Shown: positions 18,288 through 26,484, numbered from the stretch's first letter. The stretch: 64,000 bases of DNA from JBEEFP01 sp041166085 (GCA_041166085.1 JBEEFP010000067.1:186001-250000); one strand, 5' to 3'. Notes: generated by a model not told the origin, from the sequence alone. Numbers and translations are program-made.

Positions 18288-18953
18288 ATGGACACCATCA
18301 CAAGCCGGCGCACCCTCCTCCGGCGCACCCTCCTCCGACGCGCCCTCACCGGCGGGGCGGTGGTGACGATCGGCTCGGCGGTCGTGCCCGTGGCCGGGCT
18401 CTTCGAGCCCGCGGCGGCGCAGACGGCGGAGAAGAAGCTCACCGAGCCCGAGCTGGCCGCCTTCGCGGAGGCCGTCGAGCTGGCTGCGGCCGCTGCCTAC
18501 GACCAGGCCGCCGGCCGCCTCGGTCCTGCCTTGCAGCAGGCGGTGGCAGGGTTCGGCGGTCATCATCGCGAGCACGCCGGGCGTTTCGCCTCCGCCGCCG
18601 CCGACAAGGCCACGGGTGCTGCCAATCCGCATCTGACCCAGCTGCTCAGCGACCAGCTGCGGGACGCTCCCAACGAGCAGGCCGTCGCCAAGGTGCTCTT
18701 CGACGTCGAGAGTGCCCTCGCCGGCACCCACCTCTACGCCCTCGGCCAGTCCTCCTCGCCCGCCAGCCTGCAGCTCACGGCGTCGGTGCTGCCGGTCGAG
18801 GCCGCCCACGCCGCCCGCATCGGCCTCGCCACCAACCTCCCGATCGCACCCACCAAGGAAGCGGCGCAGGCACCGGCCACGGTGCCGCCGTTCGAGACCG
18901 AGGACAAGCGTCTCGACCCCACGACCTACCTGGCGCCGGCGGGGTCCCAGTGA
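18288..18953 (+). CDS. Tat-exported ferritin-like domain protein
   Basis: Protein of 221 residues whose N-terminus contains repeated Arg pairs (TSRRTLLRRTLLRRALTGG) and a hydrophobic region ending PAAAQ, fitting a twin-arginine signal. The mature part is helical and Ala-rich with Glu and His residues spaced as in ferritin-like four-helix bundles ('FAEAVELAAAAAYDQAAGR', 'FGGHHREHAGRFA', 'LFDVESALAGTHLYAL', 'VLPVEAAHAARIG'). ATG 18288 follows CAGGAGACAGG. It is coupled by GTGA to a second ferritin-like gene and divergent from an ECF sigma gene. Function is unknown; metal or redox stress is a guess. Confidence 0.75.
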   Translation: MDTITSRRTLLRRTLLRRALTGGAVVTIGSAVVPVAGLFEPAAAQTAEKKLTEPELAAFAEAVELAAAAAYDQAAGRLGPALQQAVAGFGGHHREHAGRFASAAADKATGAANPHLTQLLSDQLRDAPNEQAVAKVLFDVESALAGTHLYALGQSSSPASLQLTASVLPVEAAHAARIGLATNLPIAPTKEAAQAPATVPPFETEDKRLDPTTYLAPAGSQ

Positions 18954-19738
18954 GCGGCGCCGACTTCAGCCGCGACGAGCTGGCCCGGGCCACACGCGAC
19001 ATCGCGTCGGCCCACGCCCGCAGCCTGCGTCCCTTCCGGAACGGGTTGGTCCGCCTGTTCGAGGACGACCGCGTGCCCGACGACGTCAAGTCCGACGTGG
19101 CCCTCGGCGGACTGGCCCGCCGCCGCTTCCTGCGCATCGGCGCCACATCGGTCGCGGCAGCCGCGGTCCTCGCCGCGTGCGGCAACGACAAGAAGAGCGG
19201 GACGGCCGGTGGCGCGGCAGCCGGAACCACATCGACCACGGCCAAGGCTCCGTCAGCCGGCGACATCGCGGTGCTGCGCACCGCGTCGTCGCTCGAGCTC
19301 GTCGCGGTCAACACGTATGACGTCGCCATCAAGTCGGGGCTGGTGAAAACGCCCGCGGTCTCCGACGCGGCCAAGGCGTTCATGAGCCAGCACAAGGACC
19401 ACGCCACCATCTTCGAGAGCCTGACCAAGAAGGTCGGCGGCGATCCGTACACCAACCCCAACCCGGCCGTCACCGGGCAGCTGGCGCCGCGATTGGCCGC
19501 CGTCAAGAGCGAGCAGGACGTCGTCGCCCTCGCCCTCGACCTCGAGCGCTCGGCCGCCGCCACCTATCTGGCCGCGGTGGGCAGCTTCGCGGACACCTCA
19601 CTCAACGAGGCGATCATGAGCGTGGGCGGCGTCGAGGCCCGTCATGCCGCCGTGCTCGCCACTGTCCTCGGCCAGCCCCCGGTGAGCGGCGCCTTCGCCA
19701 CCACCGCGGGTGCCGTTCCCCCGGGCACCGGCCTCTAG
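18950..19738 (+). CDS. Ferritin-like domain lipoprotein with internal Tat/lipobox anchor
   Basis: Protein of 262 residues. A 50-residue charged N-terminal segment precedes a twin-arginine and lipobox sequence (RRRFLRIGATSVAAAAVLAAC), so the export signal lies unusually deep, with Cys near residue 74. A Gly/Thr-rich linker and then a ferritin-like helical bundle follow ('ASSLELVAVNTYDVAIKSG', 'FMSQHKDHATIFES', 'LDLERSAAATYLAAVG', 'VGGVEARHAAVLATVLG') with Glu and His metal-ligand candidates. Start at GTG 18950 overlaps the first ferritin-like gene. The deep signal could mean that the true start is later, but no better start with a ribosome site is visible. Confidence 0.75.
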   Translation: MSGADFSRDELARATRDIASAHARSLRPFRNGLVRLFEDDRVPDDVKSDVALGGLARRRFLRIGATSVAAAAVLAACGNDKKSGTAGGAAAGTTSTTAKAPSAGDIAVLRTASSLELVAVNTYDVAIKSGLVKTPAVSDAAKAFMSQHKDHATIFESLTKKVGGDPYTNPNPAVTGQLAPRLAAVKSEQDVVALALDLERSAAATYLAAVGSFADTSLNEAIMSVGGVEARHAAVLATVLGQPPVSGAFATTAGAVPPGTGL

Positions 19739-19745
19739 ACGCGAA

Positions 19746-19787
19746 CTCGCCACCCTGGCCAGCTCATCTGCTGGTCAGGGTGGCGAG
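19746..19787. terminator. Bidirectional hairpin between convergent genes
   Basis: Two 18-nt arms, CTCGCCACCCTGGCCAGC and GCTGGTCAGGGTGGCGAG, differ from perfect complementarity at one position and enclose a 6-nt loop. The hairpin lies in the 66-bp gap between the ferritin-like gene and the convergent SCP2 gene. No T-run follows, as is common in high-GC genomes, so a transcription terminator is likely but a palindromic repeat element is also possible. Confidence 0.7.
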
Positions 19788-19804
19788 ATCGGCTCTCCGA
19801 ACCT

Positions 19805-20191
19805 CTAGTACTCGGTGATGGCGCCGATCTGCTCCTGGAGCTGCTTGTACTCCGGGGCGTTGGTGAGCGGCAGCAGGGCCATGAGCTTGGCCATGTTGCC
19901 CGTGACCTTTACGCGGCCCTGCATGAAGGCGGCGTTGGCGTCGAGCTCCCCCTGCTGGATCTTCTTCGCGTCCTCGTAGGACTGCGTGAGGGTCACCTCG
20001 GGATCGGGCATCTCACCGATCTGGCTCTCGAGCAGCTTTCCGTTCTCCAGCACCCAGTAGTACTTGACGTCGCCGTCGGGACCGCCCGTGACGACGTACT
20101 GCATGCGGGCGGAGGCGCCCGGTCGTTCAGGCTGGCCCTCGGCCAGCTTCTTGCTCTCGTCGAGCCACTCCTGCGACAACCACTTCGGCAT
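19805..20191 (-). CDS. SCP2 sterol-binding domain protein
   Basis: The 128-residue single-domain protein shows the SCP2 pattern: beta strands around 'MQYVVTGGPDGDVKYYWVLE', the turn 'MPDPEVTLTQSYEDAKKIQQ' near residue 60, and the C-terminal hydrophobic helix with 'GRVKVTGNMAKLMALLPL'. Such proteins bind lipids or acyl-CoA in actinobacteria rich in fatty acid metabolism. It follows the mca gene by 40 bp. Confidence 0.85.
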   Translation of the reverse strand: MPKWLSQEWLDESKKLAEGQPERPGASARMQYVVTGGPDGDVKYYWVLENGKLLESQIGEMPDPEVTLTQSYEDAKKIQQGELDANAAFMQGRVKVTGNMAKLMALLPLTNAPEYKQLQEQIGAITEY

Positions 20192-20230
20192 GCGCTTTTC
20201 CCCTCCGGTCGGGTCGTGTTGGCCCGGACT

Positions 20231-21100
20231 CTACTTCGCAGCCGGTTGGCGGATGCCCGCGAACAGGTCGTCCTCCGGGGGCTCGACGGGGACGGTGCTG
20301 CGGCCGAGGACGTAATCGTCGTAGGGATGGATGGTGCGGGCGACCTCGGGCGGGAGCCCGAACCAGAACGGCGACTCCGGATCGATCTGGGTGGCATGAG
20401 CGAGCAGCGCCTGCCGACGCACGTCGCCGTAGTCCGAGATCTCGATCTTGGTGGTGATGAGGTGGTCGTAGGACGGACGCTCGAACCACTTCTCGTCGAA
20501 CGGTGACTCGAGCTCGAGCTCGAGCATCTTGGCGTGCGTCGCCTCGATGCGCGCCCGCGACCAGACGCTGTAATACGTCTTGGCGACCTGCCACGGCTCA
20601 CCCGCATCGGGGTACGAGCCCGGGTCGGCTGCCGCCTCGACTGCGGCCACGCTGATGTCGTGGACCTTGATGTGGTCGGGGTGCGGGTAGCCCTGCTGGT
20701 CCTCGTTGTAGGTGATGATCACCTGCGGACGCTCGCGCCGCAGGATGGCGACGAGGCGGCCGACCGCCTCCTCCATCGGGGCCTGCGCGAAGGACTCGGG
20801 GTTGGCGTTGGCCTCGGTGTCGGGCATGCCGGAGTCGCGGTAGCCGAGCATGATCACCTCGTCGTACCCGATGACCGCGGCGGCCCGCTGCAGCTCCCCG
20901 GCCCGCACGTCGTGCAGGTTGTCGCGGACCTCGGGCTTGTCCATGGCCGGGTTGAGGATGTCGCCCTCCTCGCCGCCGGTGCAGCACACGAGCACCGTGC
21001 GGACACCTTCGGCGTGATACTTGGCGACCGTGCCCGCGCCCTTCGACGATTCGTCGTCGGGATGGGCGTGCACCGTCAACAGGCAGAGGCGATCGTCCAT
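20231..21100 (-). CDS. mca: Mycothiol S-conjugate amidase
   Basis: The 289-residue PIG-L/LmbE-like zinc amidase cleaves mycothiol adducts of toxins to release mercapturic acids for export. It shows the metal motif AHPDDES near residue 12, a third ligand in 'YPHPDHIKVHD' near 140, and Mca-specific phrases 'CCTGGEEGDILNPAMD' and 'LGYRDSGMPDTEANANPESF'. Distinction from MshB rests on these and on length. Presence implies a mycothiol-producing actinobacterium. A small membrane protein gene lies just upstream. Confidence 0.9.
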   Translation of the reverse strand: MDDRLCLLTVHAHPDDESSKGAGTVAKYHAEGVRTVLVCCTGGEEGDILNPAMDKPEVRDNLHDVRAGELQRAAAVIGYDEVIMLGYRDSGMPDTEANANPESFAQAPMEEAVGRLVAILRRERPQVIITYNEDQQGYPHPDHIKVHDISVAAVEAAADPGSYPDAGEPWQVAKTYYSVWSRARIEATHAKMLELELESPFDEKWFERPSYDHLITTKIEISDYGDVRRQALLAHATQIDPESPFWFGLPPEVARTIHPYDDYVLGRSTVPVEPPEDDLFAGIRQPAAK

Positions 21101-21126
21101 CAGGTCACGCTAACCGGCCAGGGAGA

Positions 21127-21411
21127 TCACTCATTCCCCGGCAGCTGCCCGCCCCGCCGGTACCAGCGCCCGACGACCACACCGGAGACGAGCGCCGACG
21201 CGAGCGACACCGGCAGGACGAGATGAGTGAGGTTGTCGCGGATGAACGGACGATCGACACCGCGCAGGAGCTCGAGGGCGCGCGCCAACCCGAACAGCGG
21301 CAGCGCCACGGCGATGAGTCCGAGCGAGAACCCGGTGAGGGCGGCGAACCCGGCGATGGCGAGCGAGCGCGGCCACGGCCGCCGTGCCACGTCGTGCTCC
21401 TCGGTGCCCAC
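21127..21411 (-). CDS. Small two-helix membrane protein
   Basis: 94 residues with two hydrophobic segments ('LAIAGFAALTGFSLGLIAVA' near 18 and 'LVLPVSLASALVSGVVVG' near 65), a charged N-terminus and an Arg-rich C-terminus. Start set at GTG 21411. It lies 26 bp upstream of mca, and small membrane proteins next to mca are common in actinobacteria, but I cannot name a family. It is divergent from the coiled-coil gene at 21500. Confidence 0.55.
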   Translation of the reverse strand: MGTEEHDVARRPWPRSLAIAGFAALTGFSLGLIAVALPLFGLARALELLRGVDRPFIRDNLTHLVLPVSLASALVSGVVVGRWYRRGGQLPGNE

Positions 21412-21499
21412 GACAGGAACGGTAGTGGTGGACCGAGGGTCCCCCATCGCGGACGAACTGCTCTTTACGATTGCCCGCGAGCCAGTTCGGGAGCAGCCC

Positions 21500-22639
21500 A
21501 TGAACGAGCGACAGGGCGTGTCCGCGCCCGATCCTGCCCACGCCACCCCGTTGCGCCTCGTCGCCGCCGAGCGACTGGGACGCATGGAACGAGAGGCGGC
21601 GGCTGCCGTCGACCTCCGCGCCGAGAGCGCGGGACCTGGCACCGTCGTCACGTCGACCAACCGCATCGACGCCCTGCACGCCGCAGTCGTCGCCCTGGCC
21701 GCGCGCGTCCAGGAGCTCTCCGGTACCACCGCGTCGTTCTCCGAGCTCCTCACGGGGCGCCACCTCGACTACTCCGACCAGGTTCGCCGCCTGACCCTCG
21801 TCGCCGAGCAGTCCCTCGCCGAGCACCGCCAGACGCTCGCCGAACGCGACGGCACCGTCGAGCGCATGGCCGACGCCGTCGGCCATGTCTCACGCGACCT
21901 GGCCGGCATCCTCGAGCAGACCATGGCCGCGCTGCGCCAGAGCCGGGAGGTCACCTCCCGCAACGAATTGCTCAGCGAGCAACTCAGTGACGGCTTCGCC
22001 AAAGCGTCGCAACAGCTGTCCCAACAGAGTCAGGACCTCCGCGAGGAACTGGCACGCGCGGGGCTCGGCACCGTCGCCGGCGGATCGACCGCCGGTATCG
22101 ACCAGCTCCGCGACGAGCTGCAGGGCAGCCTCGACCAGCTGCGTGAGGACATCGGCAGCGACCTCTCCGGCCTTCGACGACTCCTCAGCCGCGACCGAGC
22201 CGAGGGCCAAAGCCCGTCCACTCCCGCACGCGAAGACCTCGACGCGCTGCGCATCGACATCACCAGTGAGATGGAGTCCCTCGTCCGAGAGCTGCATGAC
22301 GACCAGGTGCTGATGATGCGGGAGATCCTCGCCAGCCAGAAGGAGATCAAGAAGCTCCGCGACGAGGTCGGGCGCGGCAGCGGCCGACCTGCAACCGGTG
22401 CCAGCGCGGAGTCGGCCAGCACGCCCGCGCAGCTGGAGAACGAGATGAATCGGCTCCTCATCGAGCTGCGCGCCCTGCGCCGCCGCCCTTTCATCGAGCC
22501 TCGGACGACGGAGCACAAGCCGCCGGTCATCGCGGTCGCGCCCAAACCCGCGCCTCGAGGCCGAGCGCGGCTGGCCCCGACGGCGCGTGCGCAATGGGCC
22601 GGGCGCCCTATGCAGGGAAAGAACCGCTCCTCCCGATAG
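21500..22639 (+). CDS. Coiled-coil protein of unknown function
   Basis: About 379 residues, mostly alpha-helical with long heptad-like runs between about residues 60 and 310 ('LDQLREDIGSDLSGLRRLL', 'ILASQKEIKKLRDEVGRG'), rich in Glu, Gln, Leu and Arg, and with a basic, Pro-rich C-terminal tail. No signal peptide or membrane helix is seen. Start chosen at ATG 21500 behind GGGAG; the frame is open further upstream. A Flp pilin gene follows 51 bp downstream, so a scaffold or polarity role in pilus function is conceivable but unproven. Confidence 0.65.
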   Translation: MNERQGVSAPDPAHATPLRLVAAERLGRMEREAAAAVDLRAESAGPGTVVTSTNRIDALHAAVVALAARVQELSGTTASFSELLTGRHLDYSDQVRRLTLVAEQSLAEHRQTLAERDGTVERMADAVGHVSRDLAGILEQTMAALRQSREVTSRNELLSEQLSDGFAKASQQLSQQSQDLREELARAGLGTVAGGSTAGIDQLRDELQGSLDQLREDIGSDLSGLRRLLSRDRAEGQSPSTPAREDLDALRIDITSEMESLVRELHDDQVLMMREILASQKEIKKLRDEVGRGSGRPATGASAESASTPAQLENEMNRLLIELRALRRRPFIEPRTTEHKPPVIAVAPKPAPRGRARLAPTARAQWAGRPMQGKNRSSR

Positions 22640-22690
22640 CTCTGTCACGCCGGAAGCGCCGGCTGAGACATCGGAACAAGGAGCAACATC

Positions 22691-22888
22691 GTGGACCTCG
22701 TCGCTTACTGGCAGCGCCACTGCGTCCCCTTCCTGCGGGCCCGGTTCGGCCGCAGCGAGCGGGGAGCGTCCCTCGTCGAGTACGCGCTGCTCGTCGCCCT
22801 GATCGCCGTGGTGTGCATCGCCGCCATCACCATCCTGGGCAACCGCACGTCCGACAAGTTCAGCCAGGTCGGCAGCAAGCTCGCCTAG
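22691..22888 (+). CDS. Flp/Fap-family type IVb pilin
   Basis: The 65-residue prepilin has a positively charged leader and the Flp signature ERGASLVEYALLVALIAVV, with cleavage expected just before the hydrophobic stretch and the conserved Glu-Tyr pair after it. The GTG start at 22691 is preceded by AAGGAG. Flp pilins are assembled by the Tad machinery, but no tad, rcp or prepilin peptidase gene is present in this window, so assembly genes must lie elsewhere. Confidence 0.88.
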   Translation: MDLVAYWQRHCVPFLRARFGRSERGASLVEYALLVALIAVVCIAAITILGNRTSDKFSQVGSKLA

Positions 22889-22942
22889 CTCTCCCGGACT
22901 CGGAGGAGGGCCGAGCGCTCTCCCGGTCCCTCCTCCGACGCG

Positions 22943-22995
22943 GACTCTGGGTGCAGTTGGGTGCGAACACCGCAACCCCAACTGCACCCAGAGTC
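22943..22995. terminator. Long hairpin between convergent genes
   Basis: Perfect 19-bp arms (GACTCTGGGTGCAGTTGGG at 22943-22961 and its complement at 22977-22995) around a 15-nt loop that itself contains TGCG...CGCA. It sits between the Flp pilin gene and the convergent acyl-CoA dehydrogenase gene, where a bidirectional terminator is expected. The length (53 nt) and perfection resemble the other palindromes in this window, so a repeat element is an alternative. Confidence 0.7.
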
Positions 22996-23005
22996 GCGTC
23001 CCGGC

Positions 23006-24256
23006 TCAGGAGGAGCGGGCCACGTCCTTCCACGGGATGTCGCGGTCGACGGACGGCTCCTTGGGGAGCCCGAGGACGCGTTCGCCGAGGATGTTGCGCA
23101 TGATCTCCGACGTCCCGCCTTCGATGGTGTTGGCGCGTGAGCGAAGGAAGCCGCGGACCTTGGCCCCGTTGTCGGTGTCCTCGGTGGGCCACGCCGTCGC
23201 GTGCACGCCGAGCACGTCCATGGCCAGGCTCTGCAGGCGCTTGTTGTACTCGGCCTGGAAGAGCTTCGTGATCGAGCCCTCGGGACCGGCCCGCTTGCCG
23301 CCCTTGCGACCGGCCGCGGCCCGCAGGTTCGTCATCTTGATGACCCGACCGTCGATGGCGGCCTGCACCAGGCGGTCGCGCAGCACGGGCTCGTTCCATG
23401 CGCCGACCCGCTTGGCCTCGGCGATGAGCGCGTCCACCGGTCCCCCGCCGACGTTGTCACCGCCGGCGCTCCCTGCACCTGACAGCGCCACTCGCTCGTT
23501 CATGAGCGTCTCGGTCGCGACCGACCAACCTTGCCCGACGTCGCCCACGCGGTGGGCGTCCGGGATGCGCACGTCGGTGAAGAACACCTCGTTGAACTCC
23601 GCGTCGCCCGTCATCTGCTTCAGAGGACGGACCTCGACGCCCGGCGCGTGCATGTCGACGATGAAGTACGTCATGCCCTTGTGCTTGGGCACGTCGGGGT
23701 TGGTGCGAGCGACGAGCATGCCCCAACGCGCCATGTGGGCCAGCGTCGTCCAGACCTTCTGGCCGTTGACCACCCACTCGTCGCCGTCCCGCACCGCGCG
23801 CGTGGCCAGGCCGGCCACGTCCGATCCCGCGCTGGGTTCGCTGAAGAGCTGGCACCAGATCTCGCGGTGCTGGGCCATGGGCGGCAGCCATTGGCGCCGC
23901 TGCTCGTCGGTGCCCCACTGCAGGAGCGTGGGCCCACCCATCCCGATGCCGATGATGTTGAACGACCGCGGGACCTGATAGCGGGCCAGCTCGTCGTTCA
24001 CGACGCGCGCCTGCGAAGGGTCGAGGCCTGCGCCGCCGTACTCCTCGGGCCAGGTGGGCGTCGCCCACCCCGCCGCACCGAGGCGTGCGCACCAGTCGTG
24101 GTAGTCGACCTGGCCGCGGACCTCCCGGAGGGCGGTCTGGTCCCCCGCTTCCACCGCCGCGACCCATGCGGCTGGGAGGTTGTCGTGCAGCCACGTCACG
24201 ACTCGTGCCCGCAGCTCGTCGTCGGTCAGCGCAGACGTCGCATCCGTCGCGGTCAT
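23006..24256 (-). CDS. Acyl-CoA dehydrogenase
   Basis: The 416-residue flavoprotein catalyses alpha,beta-desaturation of an acyl-CoA. Typical sequences are 'TPTWPEEYGGAGLDPSQARV' in the N-terminal domain, the FAD-binding 'CQLFSEPSAGSDVAGLATRA' near 135 and 'GEWVVNGQKVWTT'-like strands, then 'RANTIEGGTSEIMRNILGER' near the C-terminus. The N-terminal half resembles the long actinobacterial FadE subgroup that includes steroid side-chain and long-chain enzymes. Its promoter region carries a 28-bp palindrome, so it is probably controlled by a TetR-type repressor. Confidence 0.88.
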   Translation of the reverse strand: MTATDATSALTDDELRARVVTWLHDNLPAAWVAAVEAGDQTALREVRGQVDYHDWCARLGAAGWATPTWPEEYGGAGLDPSQARVVNDELARYQVPRSFNIIGIGMGGPTLLQWGTDEQRRQWLPPMAQHREIWCQLFSEPSAGSDVAGLATRAVRDGDEWVVNGQKVWTTLAHMARWGMLVARTNPDVPKHKGMTYFIVDMHAPGVEVRPLKQMTGDAEFNEVFFTDVRIPDAHRVGDVGQGWSVATETLMNERVALSGAGSAGGDNVGGGPVDALIAEAKRVGAWNEPVLRDRLVQAAIDGRVIKMTNLRAAAGRKGGKRAGPEGSITKLFQAEYNKRLQSLAMDVLGVHATAWPTEDTDNGAKVRGFLRSRANTIEGGTSEIMRNILGERVLGLPKEPSVDRDIPWKDVARSS

Positions 24257-24265
24257 GCCGTCGGA

Positions 24266-24293
24266 GGCTACTTGACCGCGCGGTCAAGTAGCC
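24266..24293. promoter_or_regulatory. 28-bp perfect palindrome, probable TetR-family operator
   Basis: The palindrome GGCTACTTGACCG and its exact complement are centred between 24279 and 24280, with TTGACCGCGCGGTCAA as the core. It fills most of the 46-bp gap between the divergent acyl-CoA dehydrogenase and lipoprotein genes. Such cores (TTGACC...GGTCAA) are typical of TetR-family regulators of fatty acid or CoA catabolism. No regulator gene is adjacent. Confidence 0.7.
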
Positions 24294-24302
24294 TGCCCGG
24301 CC

Positions 24303-24980
24303 GTGCTCCGGGCCACCGTCGCCGCGGTTCTCTGCAGCGTGCTCGCCGCGTGCGGGGGCGGCCATCCCAGCCTGGCCGACACCCGTGCTGCCCAGGCCCG
24401 CAGCGTGGCGCGGGACGCGGGGCTGCCGCCCGCGGTGCAGGACCTGCTGGCCGACGCCGCCACCTCGGCGACGCGGACCTTCACCGTGCGCTACAAGCTC
24501 GCGGTGCCGGGGTCGACGACCATCACCCAGGACCCGCCTCGGCGCCGCATCGACCTGGTGCTCGGCACCGGCGCGACCGTGGTGACGCGCTCGACCATCA
24601 CCAACGCCGACGGCACGTTCGCCTGCACGCGCACCACCGGCGCGTGGACGTGCAAGAAGACGGCGACGCGGGCCACCGAGTTCGGTCCCCTGGCGCTCGG
24701 CGACATCGAGCAGACGACCGCCGATCTGGCCGCGGCCCGCAAGAGCTACACGTTCCGTGTCGAGTCGCGGACCGTCGCCCGCACGCGGGCCCGGTGCCTC
24801 GTCACCGAGCTGAAGCCCGGGCAGCCACCCGATCCAACGCGCGGCGAGCGTGGCGTGCTCTGCATCTCGCCCGACGGCGTGCCCCTCGTGATCCAGGGGG
24901 GCAAGACCACCATCACCGCGACCACCTACATGCCCAAGGTGACCGACGCCGCCTTCAGACTGCCGGTCAAGGCGTCATAG
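24303..24980 (+). CDS. Putative lipoprotein of unknown function
   Basis: 225 residues with a signal peptide ending in lipobox SVLAAC (Cys17), a helical segment, and a beta-rich domain with two cysteine pairs ('GTFACTRTTGAWTCKK', 'RARCLVTEL...VLCISPDG'). The overall pattern recalls LppX/LprG-like or DUF-type lipoproteins but no family can be named confidently. It starts at GTG 24303, divergent from the acyl-CoA dehydrogenase, with the shared palindromic operator between them, and is followed 9 bp later by a dienelactone hydrolase gene. Confidence 0.6.
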   Translation: MLRATVAAVLCSVLAACGGGHPSLADTRAAQARSVARDAGLPPAVQDLLADAATSATRTFTVRYKLAVPGSTTITQDPPRRRIDLVLGTGATVVTRSTITNADGTFACTRTTGAWTCKKTATRATEFGPLALGDIEQTTADLAAARKSYTFRVESRTVARTRARCLVTELKPGQPPDPTRGERGVLCISPDGVPLVIQGGKTTITATTYMPKVTDAAFRLPVKAS

Positions 24981-24989
24981 GGTCCGGAG

Positions 24990-25700
24990 ATGCCCACGAC
25001 CGACATCACCGTGCCGCTGCCGGACGGGCGAGTGCTCGACGCGGCGGTGGCCGTACCCGACGGTCCCGGCCCACATCCCGGCGTCCTCGTCCTGCACGAG
25101 GCCTTCGGGCTCAACCGCGACATCCGCCGCATCACCTCGCGGTTCGCCGACGAGGGCTACGTGGCGCTGGCCCCCGATCTGTACTCCGGGGGCAACCGGC
25201 TGCGGTGCCTCTCGGCGCTGCTCCTCGGTCCGCATCAAGAGCACTCGCTTCGTCTCGTCGAGACGGCGCGCCACGCCCTGGCCGATCGGCCCGACGTCGA
25301 CGAGAGGCGGGTGGCGGTCATCGGGTTCTGCATGGGTGGCGGCTTCGCGCTCGCATTCGCCGGCCGCGGCGGGGTGCAGGCCGCGTCGGTGAACTACGGC
25401 GCGGTGGACAAGGACCGGTCCAAATATGCAGACGTGTGCCCGGTGATCGCGGGTTACGGCGGCAAGGACAAGCTCTTCACCAAGCAGGCCGTCCGCCTCG
25501 AGGAGCACCTCGCCGCCATCGGCGTGCCCCATGACGTGAAGGTCTACGAGAACGTGGGCCACTCGTTCATGAGCTACGACAACGGCCCCGCGTGGATGAT
25601 GAAGCTCCCGAACCCGCTGCACGCGGGATACTCCGAGCCGGAAGCCGAGGACAACTGGGGACGCATCCTCGCCTTCTTCGCCGAGCACGTCCGAGCCTGA
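24990..25700 (+). CDS. Dienelactone hydrolase family protein
   Basis: The 236-residue alpha/beta-hydrolase of the DLH family has 'GVLVLHEAFGLNRDIRRITS' near residue 30, the catalytic cysteine in the nucleophile elbow GFCMGGG near 115 (Cys in place of Ser, as in true dienelactone hydrolases), Asp in 'GYGGKDKLF' near 160 and His in 'VGHSFMSYD' near 190. It may open lactones or hydrolyse thioesters; the substrate is unknown. It overlaps no neighbour but lies 1 bp from the thioesterase gene. Confidence 0.87.
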   Translation: MPTTDITVPLPDGRVLDAAVAVPDGPGPHPGVLVLHEAFGLNRDIRRITSRFADEGYVALAPDLYSGGNRLRCLSALLLGPHQEHSLRLVETARHALADRPDVDERRVAVIGFCMGGGFALAFAGRGGVQAASVNYGAVDKDRSKYADVCPVIAGYGGKDKLFTKQAVRLEEHLAAIGVPHDVKVYENVGHSFMSYDNGPAWMMKLPNPLHAGYSEPEAEDNWGRILAFFAEHVRA

Positions 25701-25701
25701 C

Positions 25702-26484
25702 GTGACGGAGTTCGACGACGACACCGCCTTGGTGCGCCAGGCCTCTTCGTGGATCGGTCACATCTCCGACCGGTGGAGCATCGGGCCCGGTCGACCCAAC
25801 GGCGGCTACATCGCCAGCTTCCTCATTCGGGCCATGACCGAGGCGTCGCCCCAGCCGGACCCGCTCAGCATGACGATTCACTACCTGGCGAGACCGGCAG
25901 AGGACGCGCCCGTTGTGGTCACCGTGGACGTGATGCGCGCCGCTCGCTCGCACGCCTTCCTCCAGGCCAGCCTCGAGCAGGACGGCCAACCCGTCGCCGT
26001 CGCCCTCGCCGCCTTCGGGTCACGCGACCGACCGGGCCCGGAGTTGCTGCACCCCATGCCGGAGGTGGCGCCGCCGTCCGAGCTGGAGACGACGCGGGCC
26101 ACCATCCCCGGCATGACCTTTCGCGATCGGTTCGAGTGGCGACCCCCGGCGGGCATGCAGCCGGAACGATGGGGCGAGGGCGGAGAACCGGTCAGCGGTG
26201 GATGGCAGCGCCTGATCGACCGGGACCTCGACGACCTCGCCATCCCCCTCTTCATGGACGCGTTCCCGCCCGCCGTCTTCGCGAGCATGCCAGTGGGCAA
26301 CGTGCCGACGGTGGAGCTCACCGTGCACTGGCGGGGCCGACCCCACACCCGGTGGCACTACGGCGAGTTCCGCACCCACCACGTCGCCGGCGGCTACCTC
26401 GAAGAGGACGGCCTGCTGTGGGGCGAGGACGGCCGCCTCGTCGCCCAGAGCCGCCAGCTCGGTCTCGTCATCCCCGCGACCTGA
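25702..26484 (+). CDS. TesB-like acyl-CoA thioesterase (double hotdog)
   Basis: 260 residues with two hotdog halves. The first has 'RPNGGYIASFLIRAM' near 32 and 'SMTIHYLARP' near 58; the second has 'VPTVELTVHWRGRP' near 200 and 'GGYLEEDGLLWGEDGRLVAQ' near 232, the usual ending of actinobacterial TesB-type thioesterases. It probably hydrolyses acyl-CoA to free acid and CoA. GTG start at 25702 directly follows the dienelactone hydrolase stop, so the genes form an operon. Confidence 0.83.
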   Translation: MTEFDDDTALVRQASSWIGHISDRWSIGPGRPNGGYIASFLIRAMTEASPQPDPLSMTIHYLARPAEDAPVVVTVDVMRAARSHAFLQASLEQDGQPVAVALAAFGSRDRPGPELLHPMPEVAPPSELETTRATIPGMTFRDRFEWRPPAGMQPERWGEGGEPVSGGWQRLIDRDLDDLAIPLFMDAFPPAVFASMPVGNVPTVELTVHWRGRPHTRWHYGEFRTHHVAGGYLEEDGLLWGEDGRLVAQSRQLGLVIPAT

